A stretch of DNA of 64,000 nt, taken from positions 1-64,000 of the forward strand of contig NZ_JAAIKC010000003.1 in assembly GCF_010820665.1 (NCBI RefSeq). Reading direction: 5' to 3'. Of the stretch, positions 22,455-31,804 are shown piece after piece (the first letter of the stretch is position 1; every line of letters begins with the position of its first letter). The stretch is from Paenibacillus sp. SYP-B3998. Its GTDB lineage: Bacteria; Bacillota; Bacilli; Paenibacillales; NBRC-103111. The notes below the pieces were generated by a model, which was given only the letters and a program-made list of their open reading frames with translations, was not told where the DNA came from and ran no database searches. The position numbers were made by a program, and so were the translations under genes.

Positions 22455-23021
22455 ATGTCATTAGATAAAGATTTGCAGTGCAGAGAGATCATTACAAAGG
22501 CTGTCTGCGGTAAAGGACGCAAATTTTCGCACGTAAGTCATGCCGTGACTCCGCCCTTTTCTCCGACCAGTATTTTGGGCGCTTGGATTATCAATAACCA
22601 ATTCGAGTCGATCCAATCCGGAGATGGCGTAGAAGTAGTTGGTACTTATGATATCAACATTTGGTATTCTTACGATCGTAATACCAAAACAGACGTAGCA
22701 AAAGAAACCGTATCCTATGTAGAAATCGTTCCACTAAGTTATCTGGACAAAAAACATAAGCCGACGACTGCGGAAGTATCTGCTGTCGCAACGCAAGAGC
22801 CGAACTGTGTGGAAGCCAGCATCTCCTCAAGCGGCGACAGCGTAGTAATCCGGGTGGAACGTGAGTTTCAAGTTGAGTTGATTGCCGAGACGAAAGTCTG
22901 TGTAGTCGTTTGTACGAACGGCTGCAATGACTTCGACGACAAGCATGTGGATTTCGATGACAGCGGCGTCGGTGATTTCGAGGATCTTGACGCCGAGTTT
23001 CTGGAAGACGAATTGGTTTAA
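22455..23021 (+). CDS. cotE: Outer spore coat morphogenetic protein CotE
   Basis: The 188-residue protein has the CotE signature: CREIITKAVCGKGRKFSHVSH and AVTPPFSPTSILGAWIINNQ near the N-terminus, GTYDINIWYSYDRNTKT in the middle, and a very acidic tail (FDDKHVDFDDSGVGDFEDLD). CotE is made in the mother cell and directs outer coat assembly. AGGAGG (22441-22446) is 8 bases before ATG 22455, which is preferred to the upstream frame at 22425. As in B. subtilis it lies upstream of mutS, here with an amidoligase gene between. Confidence 0.95.
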   Translation: MSLDKDLQCREIITKAVCGKGRKFSHVSHAVTPPFSPTSILGAWIINNQFESIQSGDGVEVVGTYDINIWYSYDRNTKTDVAKETVSYVEIVPLSYLDKKHKPTTAEVSAVATQEPNCVEASISSSGDSVVIRVEREFQVELIAETKVCVVVCTNGCNDFDDKHVDFDDSGVGDFEDLDAEFLEDELV

Positions 23022-23031
23022 GGGACCTTAT

Positions 23032-23088
23032 ACTCCAGTCTATGCTGGAGTTTTTGGTTCGGAAGAGGGCATTTGCCCTCTTTTTTTG
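23032..23088 (+). terminator. Tandem terminators after cotE
   Basis: The first hairpin is ACTCCAG/CTGGAGT (23032-23051) followed by TTTTT; the second is AGAGGGCA/TGCCCTCT (23064-23081) followed by seven T residues. The pair isolates cotE from the amidoligase gene. Confidence 0.85.
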
Positions 23089-23165
23089 TTTTTTATGCGT
23101 AATTGGGCAACGGGAACCGGAGCTTCAGCTTCGGAAACCTAAATCTTGCGTGAAGGAGCCATGTC

Positions 23166-24626
23166 ATGGAAACATTCTTGCTGCACACACAGGAAAAAGA
23201 AGCGTTGGAGCTTGCATCGCTTATCCGTATCCCAAGTGGAACGAAGCTTCCGAAGGGGTGGGGCGGGCATTTGGTCATTCACTGGGGTGGGGCGCATGAC
23301 GAGTTGCCGAATGTACCAGCTCTGCAACCGTTGAGGGCGATTGTGAGAGTTCAGAAGCGAACGAGGCGCGAGGAGTTGCTAAGCCTTCATGGCATCAAAA
23401 CGTTAGCATCACACGCTCCAGGCTTTAATGAACGAGTTGCGTTTACGCATAAATATAAGGTTGCTGTGTTTCATCTGCAAACCCTGGCTGTCTATGAGAA
23501 TAAAGAATCGCACCTGGTTGCAGAGAAGTCATTCCTCAATCAAAAGCAGCTTCAGAAGGAAGCCGTGTATCGAGAGGTGGACCCGGAGCTAGCTAATTTT
23601 CATGTGAGGAGGGCCAGTCGTGAAGCCGTCAAAGCAATTTATGCGCTAGGACTGGATTATGGCCTCGTAACCGTCGGTGTACTGCAGACAGGGCATACGC
23701 TTGTCCTGAATGTAGATCCCGTTCCGAAGTTAAACAAGAAGCTCACACAGTTGTTTGCTCAGGCTATCGACCGCTTCGATGCGGCACTTACGAAGGAGCT
23801 GCAGCGGAAGGAGCGCGTAATGCTGGGTAGCGATCCAGAGTTTCTGCTGCGCAGCCCGCAGGGCACAGTTGTTTTCGCCGACCGCTTCCTTACCAGGGAA
23901 GGCGCAGTAGCTTGCGATGCGATCGTACTCAGCGGACATCGACTCATCCTACCGCTTGCTGAGCTGCGTCCGCAGCCAAGCACAGACCCTCGCGAGCTGC
24001 TGAGGAACCTGCATGCGACCATGCGGCTTGCCGCGCGTTCGATCCCTGACGAAAGCCTCGCGTGGCTTTCGGGCGGCATGCCGATGGGGGGATTCCCCCT
24101 CGGCGGACATATTCATTTCAGCCGTTGCTGGCTGAACGGACATTTACTGCGCGCGCTTGATAACTACCTCGCGCTGCCCTTGATCTTGATCGAGGCGGAA
24201 ACAACGCGCAAGCGCCGTCCACGGTACGGCTTTCTTGGCGATTTCCGGCGTAAGTCGCACGGCGGCTTCGAATACCGGACGCTTCCGAGCTGGCTGGAAT
24301 CACCAGAAATTACACGAGGGGTATTCGCGCTCGCCTCGCTCATTGCGGATAACTATTGGCAGCTTCCGTGGTGGCCTTTGCAAGCCTCGGATATCCAAGC
24401 TGCCTATTATCGCGGGGATAAACAGGAGCTGCGGTTAATCGTTGCTAAGTTGTGGCAAGAGCTGGAGCAGCTCAAAGCGTATGGACAATTCGCTACTTCA
24501 CTGAATCGCCTTCGTGCACGCATCGAATTGATGGAATCATGGAACGAGGGCGAGGATATTCGGAAAGCTTGGAAAATAACTCCCTACTCGCGCAAAGAAG
24601 CTATTGAGCCTGCAATCATGTTATAA
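23166..24626 (+). CDS. phiEco32-type amidoligase (COOH-NH2 ligase) domain protein
   Basis: The 486-residue protein has a C-terminal half of the phiEco32-like COOH-NH2 ligase family (glutamine synthetase-like fold): LGSDPEFLLRSPQGTVVFAD, then LAELRPQPSTDPRELL, then GGFPLGGHIHFS and FEYRTLPSWL, the expected metal/ATP-binding Asp-x-Glu, Glu and His blocks. Such enzymes form amide bonds between carboxylates and amines, on peptides or proteins. The first ~210 residues (..HWGGAHDELPNVPALQPLRAIVR..) are unrecognised and may bind the substrate. AAGGAG precedes the ATG by 7 bases. It sits between cotE and mutS; a spore coat role is conjecture. Strand and spacing suggest its own transcript. Confidence 0.75.
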   Translation: METFLLHTQEKEALELASLIRIPSGTKLPKGWGGHLVIHWGGAHDELPNVPALQPLRAIVRVQKRTRREELLSLHGIKTLASHAPGFNERVAFTHKYKVAVFHLQTLAVYENKESHLVAEKSFLNQKQLQKEAVYREVDPELANFHVRRASREAVKAIYALGLDYGLVTVGVLQTGHTLVLNVDPVPKLNKKLTQLFAQAIDRFDAALTKELQRKERVMLGSDPEFLLRSPQGTVVFADRFLTREGAVACDAIVLSGHRLILPLAELRPQPSTDPRELLRNLHATMRLAARSIPDESLAWLSGGMPMGGFPLGGHIHFSRCWLNGHLLRALDNYLALPLILIEAETTRKRRPRYGFLGDFRRKSHGGFEYRTLPSWLESPEITRGVFALASLIADNYWQLPWWPLQASDIQAAYYRGDKQELRLIVAKLWQELEQLKAYGQFATSLNRLRARIELMESWNEGEDIRKAWKITPYSRKEAIEPAIML

Positions 24627-24633
24627 TAAGAAA

Positions 24634-24742
24634 AAATACTTAGATACTTGCCAGGTCCTTACTGCTCGCTAACTTATGCTCGGGAGCTTATGAACGCTTA
24701 TTGGGATAAGGGCGGAGTGTTCGGACCTTGGCAGTTCTTTTT
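24634..24742 (+). ncRNA. Candidate structured RNA / elaborate terminator before mutS
   Basis: A perfect extended -10 (TGTTATAAT, 24619-24627) overlaps the amidoligase stop. Downstream, TTGCCAGGTCC (24648-24658) pairs with GGACCTTGGCAG (24723-24734) with one bulged T, followed by TTCTTTTTTT. Inside this closing stem lie an imperfect stem (24661-24669 with 24712-24718), a GCTCGGGAGC hairpin (24678-24687) and a CTTAT/ATAAG hairpin (24697-24710). It is thus a multibranched fold ending in a T-run. It lacks the T-box sequence and matches no riboswitch I recognise. It may be an independent small RNA or a large terminator. Confidence 0.5.
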
Positions 24743-24814
24743 TTGCACACATAAATAATAGATTGATAGATTCCTAGATGAATTTAACGATTGGTTGGAG
24801 GAACGAAGGACGCT

Positions 24815-27481
24815 ATGGCTCAATACACGCCGATGATCCAGCAATACTTGGCCGTTAAGGCGCAGGTCCCAGACGCATTTTTGTTTTTTCGACTGGGTGA
24901 CTTTTATGAGATGTTTTTTGAGGATGCCATTAACGCATCGAGAGAGTTGGAAATTACATTAACGGGCAGAGAAGGCGGAGCGGAAGAAAAGATTCCGATG
25001 TGCGGTGTCCCTCATCACGCAGCCGAAAATTATATGTCCCGTTTAATTGAAAAAGGCTATAAGGTGGCAATCTGCGAGCAAGTCGAAGACCCTTCAGAAG
25101 CTAAAGGCGTAGTCCGCCGAGAGATTGTGCGCATTGTGACACCAGGAACAATCATGGACAGCAAGCTGCTAGGTGAGACTAGCAATAATTATATTGTTTC
25201 GCTCGTAAATAAAGAGATGGGATACGCCTTTACGGCTTGCGACATTTCAACCGGTGAGCTTTACACCACGCTGCTTCCTGATTCTTGGGAACTGGTGATT
25301 GATGAACTCAATATTTATAGTCCTTCAGAAATTATTACTGACAAGGCGATTCTAGCAACAATTCGTGAAACGAGCGCAACTTGGGGACGCAATACGGTGA
25401 TGACGGAGTGGACAGAAGCGGACGAGAAGCTGCTCGATGAACATTTTGCTGAGGATGCCGCATTGCCTAAGCTGACCCGTGTAACCCGTCATGGAGTGGC
25501 CTTGCTTTTAGCGTATTTAAAAGAAACCCAAAAAAGAGCTTTGACGCATGTTAAACATATTCGGCTCTATCAGCCTGATCAATTCATGACGATGGATCCT
25601 TTTACACGCAGGAATTTGGAACTGGTTGAAACCGTACGAGAACGGGCTAAAAAGGGCTCTCTGCTCTGGTTACTCGATAAAACGGTTACCGCAATGGGCG
25701 GGCGGATGCTTCGTCGCTGGATTGAAAAGCCGCTTATGAACGTTTCGCGGATCGAAGAACGTTTGGAAGCGGTCGACTTACTCTATAATCAATTGATTGT
25801 GCGTGAAGATGTGAAGATGGCCCTCAAAGAAGTGTATGATCTAGAACGGTTAGTTGCTCGGATTTCATATGGAAACGCCAACGCTCGCGATATGAACGCG
25901 CTTAAACATTCCTTACTCCAGGTTCCGTTGCTTCAAGAGGTATGTGCCGCATCGGGGTCGGAGACGCTTCGTAAGCTCGTCCAGGATATGGACGGTTGTG
26001 AAGACGTTGCGGCTTGGATTGCCGGGGCAATTGAGGACGAACCGCCAGTGTCTATCCGAGACGGTGGGATGATTCGCGAGGGCTACCATGGATATCTGGA
26101 TCAGCTTAGAGAAGCGAGCAAGAACGGGAAACAGTGGATTGCCGAGCTAGAGCGGCAGGAGCGTGAGGCGACGGGCATTAAGTCGCTGAAAATTGGCTAC
26201 AACAAAATATTCGGGTATTTTATTGAAGTGACTAAGGCGAATATGGCTTCGCTGCCAGAGGGCCGCTATGAGCGTAAACAAACGCTTGCCAACGCAGAGC
26301 GATATGTAACGCCGGAGCTCAAAGAAAAAGAGGGACTCATTCTCGAAGCGCAGGATAAAATGGTCGATCTTGAATACGAGTTGTTCACCGAACTGCGTGA
26401 TCGAATTTCTCAGCATATATCTAGATTGCAGAAATTGGCTGAAGTCATCGCAACAGCTGATGTATACCAGTCGTTGGCTGCTGTCAGCGCGGCTCATCAC
26501 TATCGCAAGCCACTGATTGGCGAAGGCTTCGAGCTTCATATCGAGGAAGGCCGTCACCCTGTAGTGGAAGCGGTCATTCAGGACGGCTCGTTCATCGCGA
26601 ATGAGACGAGCCTAGAGCAAGAGCAGGGACGCATTTTATTAATTACCGGGCCGAATATGGCCGGTAAGAGCACGTACATGCGCCAGGTTGCCGTAATCTG
26701 CCTGATGGCACAGATCGGTTGTTTTGTGCCGGCAAGATCCGCGCGTATTCCGATCACTGATCGAATATTTACGCGGATTGGCGCGGCCGATGATCTTATC
26801 GGCGGCCAGAGTACATTCATGGTCGAGATGATGGACATTCAAGTAATGACAGAGAAGGCAACGAGTAAAAGCCTTGTCATCATCGATGAATTGGGTCGTG
26901 GGACATCTACCGGCGAAGGTATGGCAATTGCTCAGGCGGTTATTGAGTTTCTGCACAACCGAATTGGCTGTAAGACGCTCGTGTCCACGCACTTTCACGA
27001 GCTTGCACATTTGGAAGAAAGCCTCTTGCATCTGCGAAACCACTGCATGGCCGTTAAAGAGAGCGGCAGGCAGGTTACCTTTCTGCGCAAACTAATCCGC
27101 GGGGCAGCAAGCACAAGCTACGGCATTTACTGTGCCGAGATTGCAGGGCTGCCTGACATGATCATTCAGCGCTCGTATGAGTTGCTGAATGGTTTTGAAG
27201 AGCGGGCGGCGGGAGCTGCGCAGGCCGCCGCATCGCTTGAGCCGCCTGCTGCCGTAGCGCAGCAGGATTCGGCAACCCCTGCTCCGGATGCGAAGTCGGC
27301 AGCAGCGATTCAACAACTGTCCCTCTTTGAGGAAGACAGCAATCATAGCCCCGCCGTCAAGAAGAAGCTGGACGGTAAATCACAGCTGGTGCTTGATCAG
27401 CTAAAGGGGATCGACTTAATCAATATGACGCCGCTTCAGGCGCTGAATTTGGTATACGAGTGGAAACAGAAGCTACAATAA
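24815..27481 (+). CDS. mutS: DNA mismatch repair protein MutS
   Basis: This 888-residue ATPase binds base mismatches and recruits MutL. The mismatch-binding Phe-x-Glu is visible in LFFRLGDFYEMFFEDA near residue 30-40; the ATPase has Walker A TGPNMAGKST, Walker B VIIDELGRGTS and the downstream STHFHEL. The C-terminal linker is Ala/Pro-rich before a final helical piece (DQLKGIDLINMTPLQALNLVYEW), as in long MutS. ATG 24815 is chosen over TTG 24791 since the family begins MAQYTPM; AAGGA and GGAGG lie upstream. It starts the mutS-S41 protease-mutL-methyltransferase-miaA-hfq cluster. Confidence 0.97.
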   Translation: MAQYTPMIQQYLAVKAQVPDAFLFFRLGDFYEMFFEDAINASRELEITLTGREGGAEEKIPMCGVPHHAAENYMSRLIEKGYKVAICEQVEDPSEAKGVVRREIVRIVTPGTIMDSKLLGETSNNYIVSLVNKEMGYAFTACDISTGELYTTLLPDSWELVIDELNIYSPSEIITDKAILATIRETSATWGRNTVMTEWTEADEKLLDEHFAEDAALPKLTRVTRHGVALLLAYLKETQKRALTHVKHIRLYQPDQFMTMDPFTRRNLELVETVRERAKKGSLLWLLDKTVTAMGGRMLRRWIEKPLMNVSRIEERLEAVDLLYNQLIVREDVKMALKEVYDLERLVARISYGNANARDMNALKHSLLQVPLLQEVCAASGSETLRKLVQDMDGCEDVAAWIAGAIEDEPPVSIRDGGMIREGYHGYLDQLREASKNGKQWIAELERQEREATGIKSLKIGYNKIFGYFIEVTKANMASLPEGRYERKQTLANAERYVTPELKEKEGLILEAQDKMVDLEYELFTELRDRISQHISRLQKLAEVIATADVYQSLAAVSAAHHYRKPLIGEGFELHIEEGRHPVVEAVIQDGSFIANETSLEQEQGRILLITGPNMAGKSTYMRQVAVICLMAQIGCFVPARSARIPITDRIFTRIGAADDLIGGQSTFMVEMMDIQVMTEKATSKSLVIIDELGRGTSTGEGMAIAQAVIEFLHNRIGCKTLVSTHFHELAHLEESLLHLRNHCMAVKESGRQVTFLRKLIRGAASTSYGIYCAEIAGLPDMIIQRSYELLNGFEERAAGAAQAAASLEPPAAVAQQDSATPAPDAKSAAAIQQLSLFEEDSNHSPAVKKKLDGKSQLVLDQLKGIDLINMTPLQALNLVYEWKQKLQ

Positions 27482-27506
27482 AATTTGAAACATGGGAGAG
27501 ACAGGC

Positions 27507-28943
27507 ATGAAACAACAACCGAGAATGAGAATAATGAAGGTTACCTTAGCGCTTGCCTCTGCTCTTATGACGATACTTCCAGTCAGCGCCATGGCGCAGG
27601 AAGATTTGCAAACGAAGCAAGTAAGAGAACTAATTGGCAAGCTGCATGTAAGCGGCGTGACGGAAGAAGCATTAGCTAATCAAAGCATTCAACAAATGGT
27701 TGAAGGTCTTAAGGACCCTTATACCGTCTATTTCAGCAAAGAGGAATATGGACAATTTTCCAGTTCATTGGAAAATAATTATGTAGGTATGGGTGCCCGA
27801 ATCGGCTTAGACGACAAAGGGGTATATATTACGGAGGTTTTTGCAGGATCTGCTGCAGAAACTGCGGGTTTACAGACAGATGACTACATCCGCGCTGTAG
27901 ACGGTGTAGCCGTTCAGAATAATTCCACTGAATCCGCAAGAAGCAAAATCGTTGGCTTAGAAGGCACGAAAACGAAAGTTACCGTGCTTCGTGGTGACAA
28001 AGAATTGACGGTGGAACTGACGCGTAAAGCAGTCAATATTCCTGAAGTATACAGTAAAAACTTTACGAATGGCGTCGGATATATTCAAATTACCGATTTC
28101 TCCAGCGATGCGGATGAAGACTTCGATCAACAACTAAAATCTTTGAATGCTAAAGGGCTAAAGGCGTTAATTGTTGATGTGCGCAATAATCCAGGCGGTC
28201 TTGTAGATACGGCTCAAAATATTACGAAGCATTTCGTCAAAGAAGGCGTGCTCATCCACACGAGAGATCGCAATGGAGAGGATGATCCCGTTACATTTAA
28301 GGGTGGTACAGATTTATCTCTACCTGTTTATATTTTAGCTAACGAGAATAGCGCGAGCGCTTCCGAAGTTTTATCTGGCGCGCTTCAGGATTATCATGCA
28401 GCTCAAGTAATCGGTGTTCAGACCTATGGCAAAGGTAGCGTTCAACAGCTGTACAAGCTTGATGGCGGAAGTGCATTGAAAGTAACGGTCGAAGAGTATC
28501 TAACGCCAAATAAGCGCAAAGTGAATAAAGTGGGAATTACGCCTGATGTGAAAGTAGACGGGAGTGCGGCCCAATTAATCACAGCGCTGCAATTAGCTGG
28601 TATTTCTGATGTGAACGTTGAGATTTCGAAGCATAAAATTACGTACAATGGTGTTGAAATGAACAGCCCGCTTGGTACTTTTCATGAAAATGGACAATTA
28701 TTCGCAAACACGCGGGCCTTAGCTGCCCTAGTTGGCGCGAATATCAGCTGGAATGATGCGAATCGAACCGTCGATATAACGGATGCGAAGGGAACGCATG
28801 CCATTCCTGTAGAAGCGGACAAGCTGATCATTGATAACGGAACTAGCTACGTCAATGCGAGTGTGTTTGAGCGTTTCTTCCCTCAACTGAAAGTGAACGA
28901 TCAGGGAGAGACTGTTTCCATTCATGCTGTAAAGGGGAATTAA
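27507..28943 (+). CDS. Secreted S41 family C-terminal processing peptidase with stalk domain
   Basis: The 478-residue protein has a signal peptide (KVTLALASALMTILPVSAMA), a PDZ domain (GMGARIGLDDKGVYITEVFAGSAAETAGLQTDDYIRAVDG), an S41 catalytic domain with the Ser in NENSASASEVLSGAL and Lys in GVQTYGKGSVQ, and, from ~residue 375 on, a copper amine oxidase N-like stalk domain common in Paenibacillus secreted proteins. CtpA-type enzymes cleave extracytoplasmic proteins near the C-terminus. GGGAGAG 7 bases before ATG 27507 decides the start over ATG 27492. It lies unusually between mutS and mutL, 25 and 4 bases from them. Confidence 0.9.
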   Translation: MKQQPRMRIMKVTLALASALMTILPVSAMAQEDLQTKQVRELIGKLHVSGVTEEALANQSIQQMVEGLKDPYTVYFSKEEYGQFSSSLENNYVGMGARIGLDDKGVYITEVFAGSAAETAGLQTDDYIRAVDGVAVQNNSTESARSKIVGLEGTKTKVTVLRGDKELTVELTRKAVNIPEVYSKNFTNGVGYIQITDFSSDADEDFDQQLKSLNAKGLKALIVDVRNNPGGLVDTAQNITKHFVKEGVLIHTRDRNGEDDPVTFKGGTDLSLPVYILANENSASASEVLSGALQDYHAAQVIGVQTYGKGSVQQLYKLDGGSALKVTVEEYLTPNKRKVNKVGITPDVKVDGSAAQLITALQLAGISDVNVEISKHKITYNGVEMNSPLGTFHENGQLFANTRALAALVGANISWNDANRTVDITDAKGTHAIPVEADKLIIDNGTSYVNASVFERFFPQLKVNDQGETVSIHAVKGN

Positions 28944-28947
28944 CCTG

Positions 28948-31023
28948 ATGGGTAAAATTCAGCTCTTAAGCGAGCATATCGCCAACCAAATTGCAGCGGG
29001 CGAAGTGGTAGAACGCCCTTCTTCCGTTGTGAAAGAGCTCGTGGAGAACTCTGTTGATGCAGATAGTACTCGCATTGATGTGACCATTGAAGAAGGCGGC
29101 CTGCAGTTGATCCGCGTATCTGACAATGGCTCCGGTATGGCGCTGGAAGATTGTGAGCTTGCTTTTCAACGTCATGCGACGAGCAAAATCTCAACTAGCA
29201 AAGATTTATTCTCGATTCGTACACTTGGCTTTCGTGGGGAGGCATTACCGAGTATTGCATCCGTCTCTCGGTTGGAGTGTGTCACAAGCGCTGACAATGA
29301 TGGGCTTGGTCGTAAAATTAGCATCGAGGGCGGGACGATTCGCGCGGTTGAAGAAACGGCTGCTTCCCGTGGGACGGAAGTATCCGTAAAGGATCTCTTT
29401 TTCAATACGCCAGCGCGCCTTAAATACATGAAAACGATCCAGACGGAACTCGGTCATATTTCGGATTATTTGTATAGGCTGGCACTCGCTCATCCTAACA
29501 TTGCTTTCTCCCTTAAGCATAATGGCAATCTCCTCCTGCAAACATTAGGCAACGGAGATCTGCTTCAAGTCATTGCTGGGATTTATGGGACAGCGGTTGG
29601 CAAACAAATGACCCCCATCCAAGCCGAAAGCTTAGACTATACGATATCTGGCTATATCGCCAAGCCTGAAATGACTCGCGCGAATCGCGGAGGCATTTCT
29701 ACCATTGTGAATGGACGTTACGTGCGCAACTTTTCGCTAAATCAAGCGCTTCTACAGGGTTACCATACCTTGCTGCCGATCAACCGTTTTCCGGTAGCCG
29801 TGCTGCAGATTTCAATGGATCCTTCATTAGTTGATGTCAATGTCCACCCGGCGAAATTAGAAGTTCGTTTCAGCAAGGAAGCGGAGCTGACGGCTTTGAT
29901 CGAGGCAGAAGTGAAGCGCATGTTGGGCAAACAAGTACTAATCCCGCAAGGGGCTAAACCCGCCGTTCCGAAGGGAGCATTTATACAAGAGCAGCTAGAA
30001 TTAACGCGAGCTATGGATCAAGCGGCCGTTCCTCAACTGGATGAGCAAGGTACGACCGCTTCACCAGGATCTTCTGCTCTGACGGGGCAAGGATCTGCCA
30101 ATGGTCCCTCGCAGACACAGTCATTCCCTGGATCGGCATACAAGTTGGAGGGTGCTTTCAATAACGCTACCAACCAAGGGCGCCAAAGCTCACAAGTAAA
30201 AGAAGCCTTCTCGCCCTATCGTGGTGCTGCTGAGGACTCTGCAAGTCGGATTCCGTATGCGGAGAGTCAACGGAGTTCGCAATTGGCGGGCTCAAGCCGT
30301 CATTCGTCAGCTCCGCAACCGAACGCATACGCGCAAAGCGGCGTGCGCAGCGGCTCTATTCAACAACAGCGGAAAGCAAATGAAGCATTTATGGAGCTGC
30401 TTCCACAAATCGTTGAAGGCGATGAACCGAGGCTTCCATCTTTTCCGCTCTTGGATCCTATCGGTCAAATGCATGGCACATATCTGGTAGCACAGAATGA
30501 AACTGGACTGTATTTAATTGATCAGCATGCCGCTCATGAACGAATCAATTACGAGTATTATTACGAGCGTTTTGGCAATCCTGCTGAGGCAAGCCAAGAA
30601 TTGCTTGTACCGATAACGCTTGAGTTTACGCCGGCCGAGGCAACGCTTATCGCCGACAAGCTATCGCTGTTTGAACAAGCTGGCGTATACATGGAAGCCT
30701 TTGGCGGGAATACGTTCCTCATCCGCGCTCATCCGCATTGGTTTCCAAACGGAGAAGAGAAAGAGATTGTAGAAGAAATGTGCGAGTGGGTGCTTGGGGA
30801 GAAGAAGGCTGTGGACATTGCTAAGCTAAGGGAGAAAGCAGCGATTATGTGTTCTTGCAAGGCATCGATCAAAGCGAATCAAGGGTTAACCGTACTAGAG
30901 ATGGAAACGCTGATTGATCGACTTGCGGGATGTCGTAATCCTTATACATGCCCACATGGTCGCCCTATTGTCGTTAGCTTCACTACCTATGAGTTAGAAA
31001 AAATGTTTAAGCGAGTGATGTAA
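28948..31023 (+). CDS. mutL: DNA mismatch repair endonuclease MutL
   Basis: The 691-residue protein starts with a GHKL ATPase domain (IAAGEVVERPSSVVKELVENSVDA, DNGSGM, TLGFRGEALPSI). A long Ser/Gln/Ala-rich linker (~residues 345-475) is followed by the dimerisation and endonuclease domain, with the metal site DQHAAHERINYE (DQHA-x2-E-x4-E) plus ACKASIKAN and CPHGRP. The endonuclease motif means nicking of the new strand is MutL-dependent, as in Bacillota without MutH. The start is 4 bases after the protease stop, so they are co-transcribed. Confidence 0.97.
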   Translation: MGKIQLLSEHIANQIAAGEVVERPSSVVKELVENSVDADSTRIDVTIEEGGLQLIRVSDNGSGMALEDCELAFQRHATSKISTSKDLFSIRTLGFRGEALPSIASVSRLECVTSADNDGLGRKISIEGGTIRAVEETAASRGTEVSVKDLFFNTPARLKYMKTIQTELGHISDYLYRLALAHPNIAFSLKHNGNLLLQTLGNGDLLQVIAGIYGTAVGKQMTPIQAESLDYTISGYIAKPEMTRANRGGISTIVNGRYVRNFSLNQALLQGYHTLLPINRFPVAVLQISMDPSLVDVNVHPAKLEVRFSKEAELTALIEAEVKRMLGKQVLIPQGAKPAVPKGAFIQEQLELTRAMDQAAVPQLDEQGTTASPGSSALTGQGSANGPSQTQSFPGSAYKLEGAFNNATNQGRQSSQVKEAFSPYRGAAEDSASRIPYAESQRSSQLAGSSRHSSAPQPNAYAQSGVRSGSIQQQRKANEAFMELLPQIVEGDEPRLPSFPLLDPIGQMHGTYLVAQNETGLYLIDQHAAHERINYEYYYERFGNPAEASQELLVPITLEFTPAEATLIADKLSLFEQAGVYMEAFGGNTFLIRAHPHWFPNGEEKEIVEEMCEWVLGEKKAVDIAKLREKAAIMCSCKASIKANQGLTVLEMETLIDRLAGCRNPYTCPHGRPIVVSFTTYELEKMFKRVM

Positions 31024-31027
31024 TCCC

Positions 31028-31804
31028 GTGTTAGTGACAACTTCTTATAATCCGTCGCCCGAGTTGCTGGACAAAGTCAGGCGTTTAGCCGCCTCTTACG
31101 AAGGCCGAGCAGTTCCGCGACGGAAAAATTCTTTGGATCAGATTAGAACAACTTATTCAGATGACTCGCTTCTGCTTGTGACGAAGGAAGAGATCAGGTA
31201 CTATGAAGAAGATAAGCCTGTACACTTTTTCCATCCTAGTATGGCACTTGTGCGCATGAAACGCTTGCTCAGAGGCGAATCTGATCTGCTGCTAGAGGCA
31301 TCAGGCGCAGCAGAAGGCGATATGATCATCGATTGTACAGCTGGACTTGCGTCCGATGCGATTATATTTTCTTACGCAGTAGGCACCGCAGGCCGCGTTA
31401 TTGCACTAGAAAGTGAGAAGATTCCAGCTATGCTCATTCGGGAAGGTCTGGGGAGCTACAAGTCGGAGCTTCCTGAACTTAATGAGGCTATGAGACGAAT
31501 AACGGTGGAGAAGACGGATCATGCAGCATATTTGCAGCAATTAGGTGAGCGAAGCGTAGATATCGTCTATTTTGATCCGATGTTCCGAAGCCCGATTGAG
31601 GAATCTCAAGCAATAACGCCGCTCAGGCAAAATGCGAATGATCAAGCGATTAGCTTGGAAGCCATCGCACAAGCAAGACGTGTTGCGCGAAAGAGCATTG
31701 TGCTCAAAGAGCACAGGGATAGCAAGGAATTCGCCCGTCTCGGATTTGAGCACGTCCTGCGTTCAACGACGAAAACAACTTATGGAGTGATTCGACTGTG
31801 TTAG
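31028..31804 (+). CDS. Class I SAM-dependent methyltransferase (RsmJ-like)
   Basis: The 258-residue protein resembles the family of predicted SAM-dependent methyltransferases related to RsmJ: FFHPSMALVRMKRLLRGE precedes the nucleotide-binding loop IIDCTAGLASDAIIFSYAVG, then the acidic VIALESEK and the catalytic-type VYFDPMFR (DPMF motif). A methylation target in rRNA is likely from the family but not proven. The start is GTG 31028, 4 bases after mutL; the stop overlaps the miaA start. Confidence 0.8.
   Translation: MLVTTSYNPSPELLDKVRRLAASYEGRAVPRRKNSLDQIRTTYSDDSLLLVTKEEIRYYEEDKPVHFFHPSMALVRMKRLLRGESDLLLEASGAAEGDMIIDCTAGLASDAIIFSYAVGTAGRVIALESEKIPAMLIREGLGSYKSELPELNEAMRRITVEKTDHAAYLQQLGERSVDIVYFDPMFRSPIEESQAITPLRQNANDQAISLEAIAQARRVARKSIVLKEHRDSKEFARLGFEHVLRSTTKTTYGVIRLC

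Noticed and set aside
24646..24742. T-box riboswitch controlling mutS
   Set aside because: There is no T-box sequence, no AGAGA-type stem I pattern, and mutS is not an aminoacyl-tRNA-related gene.
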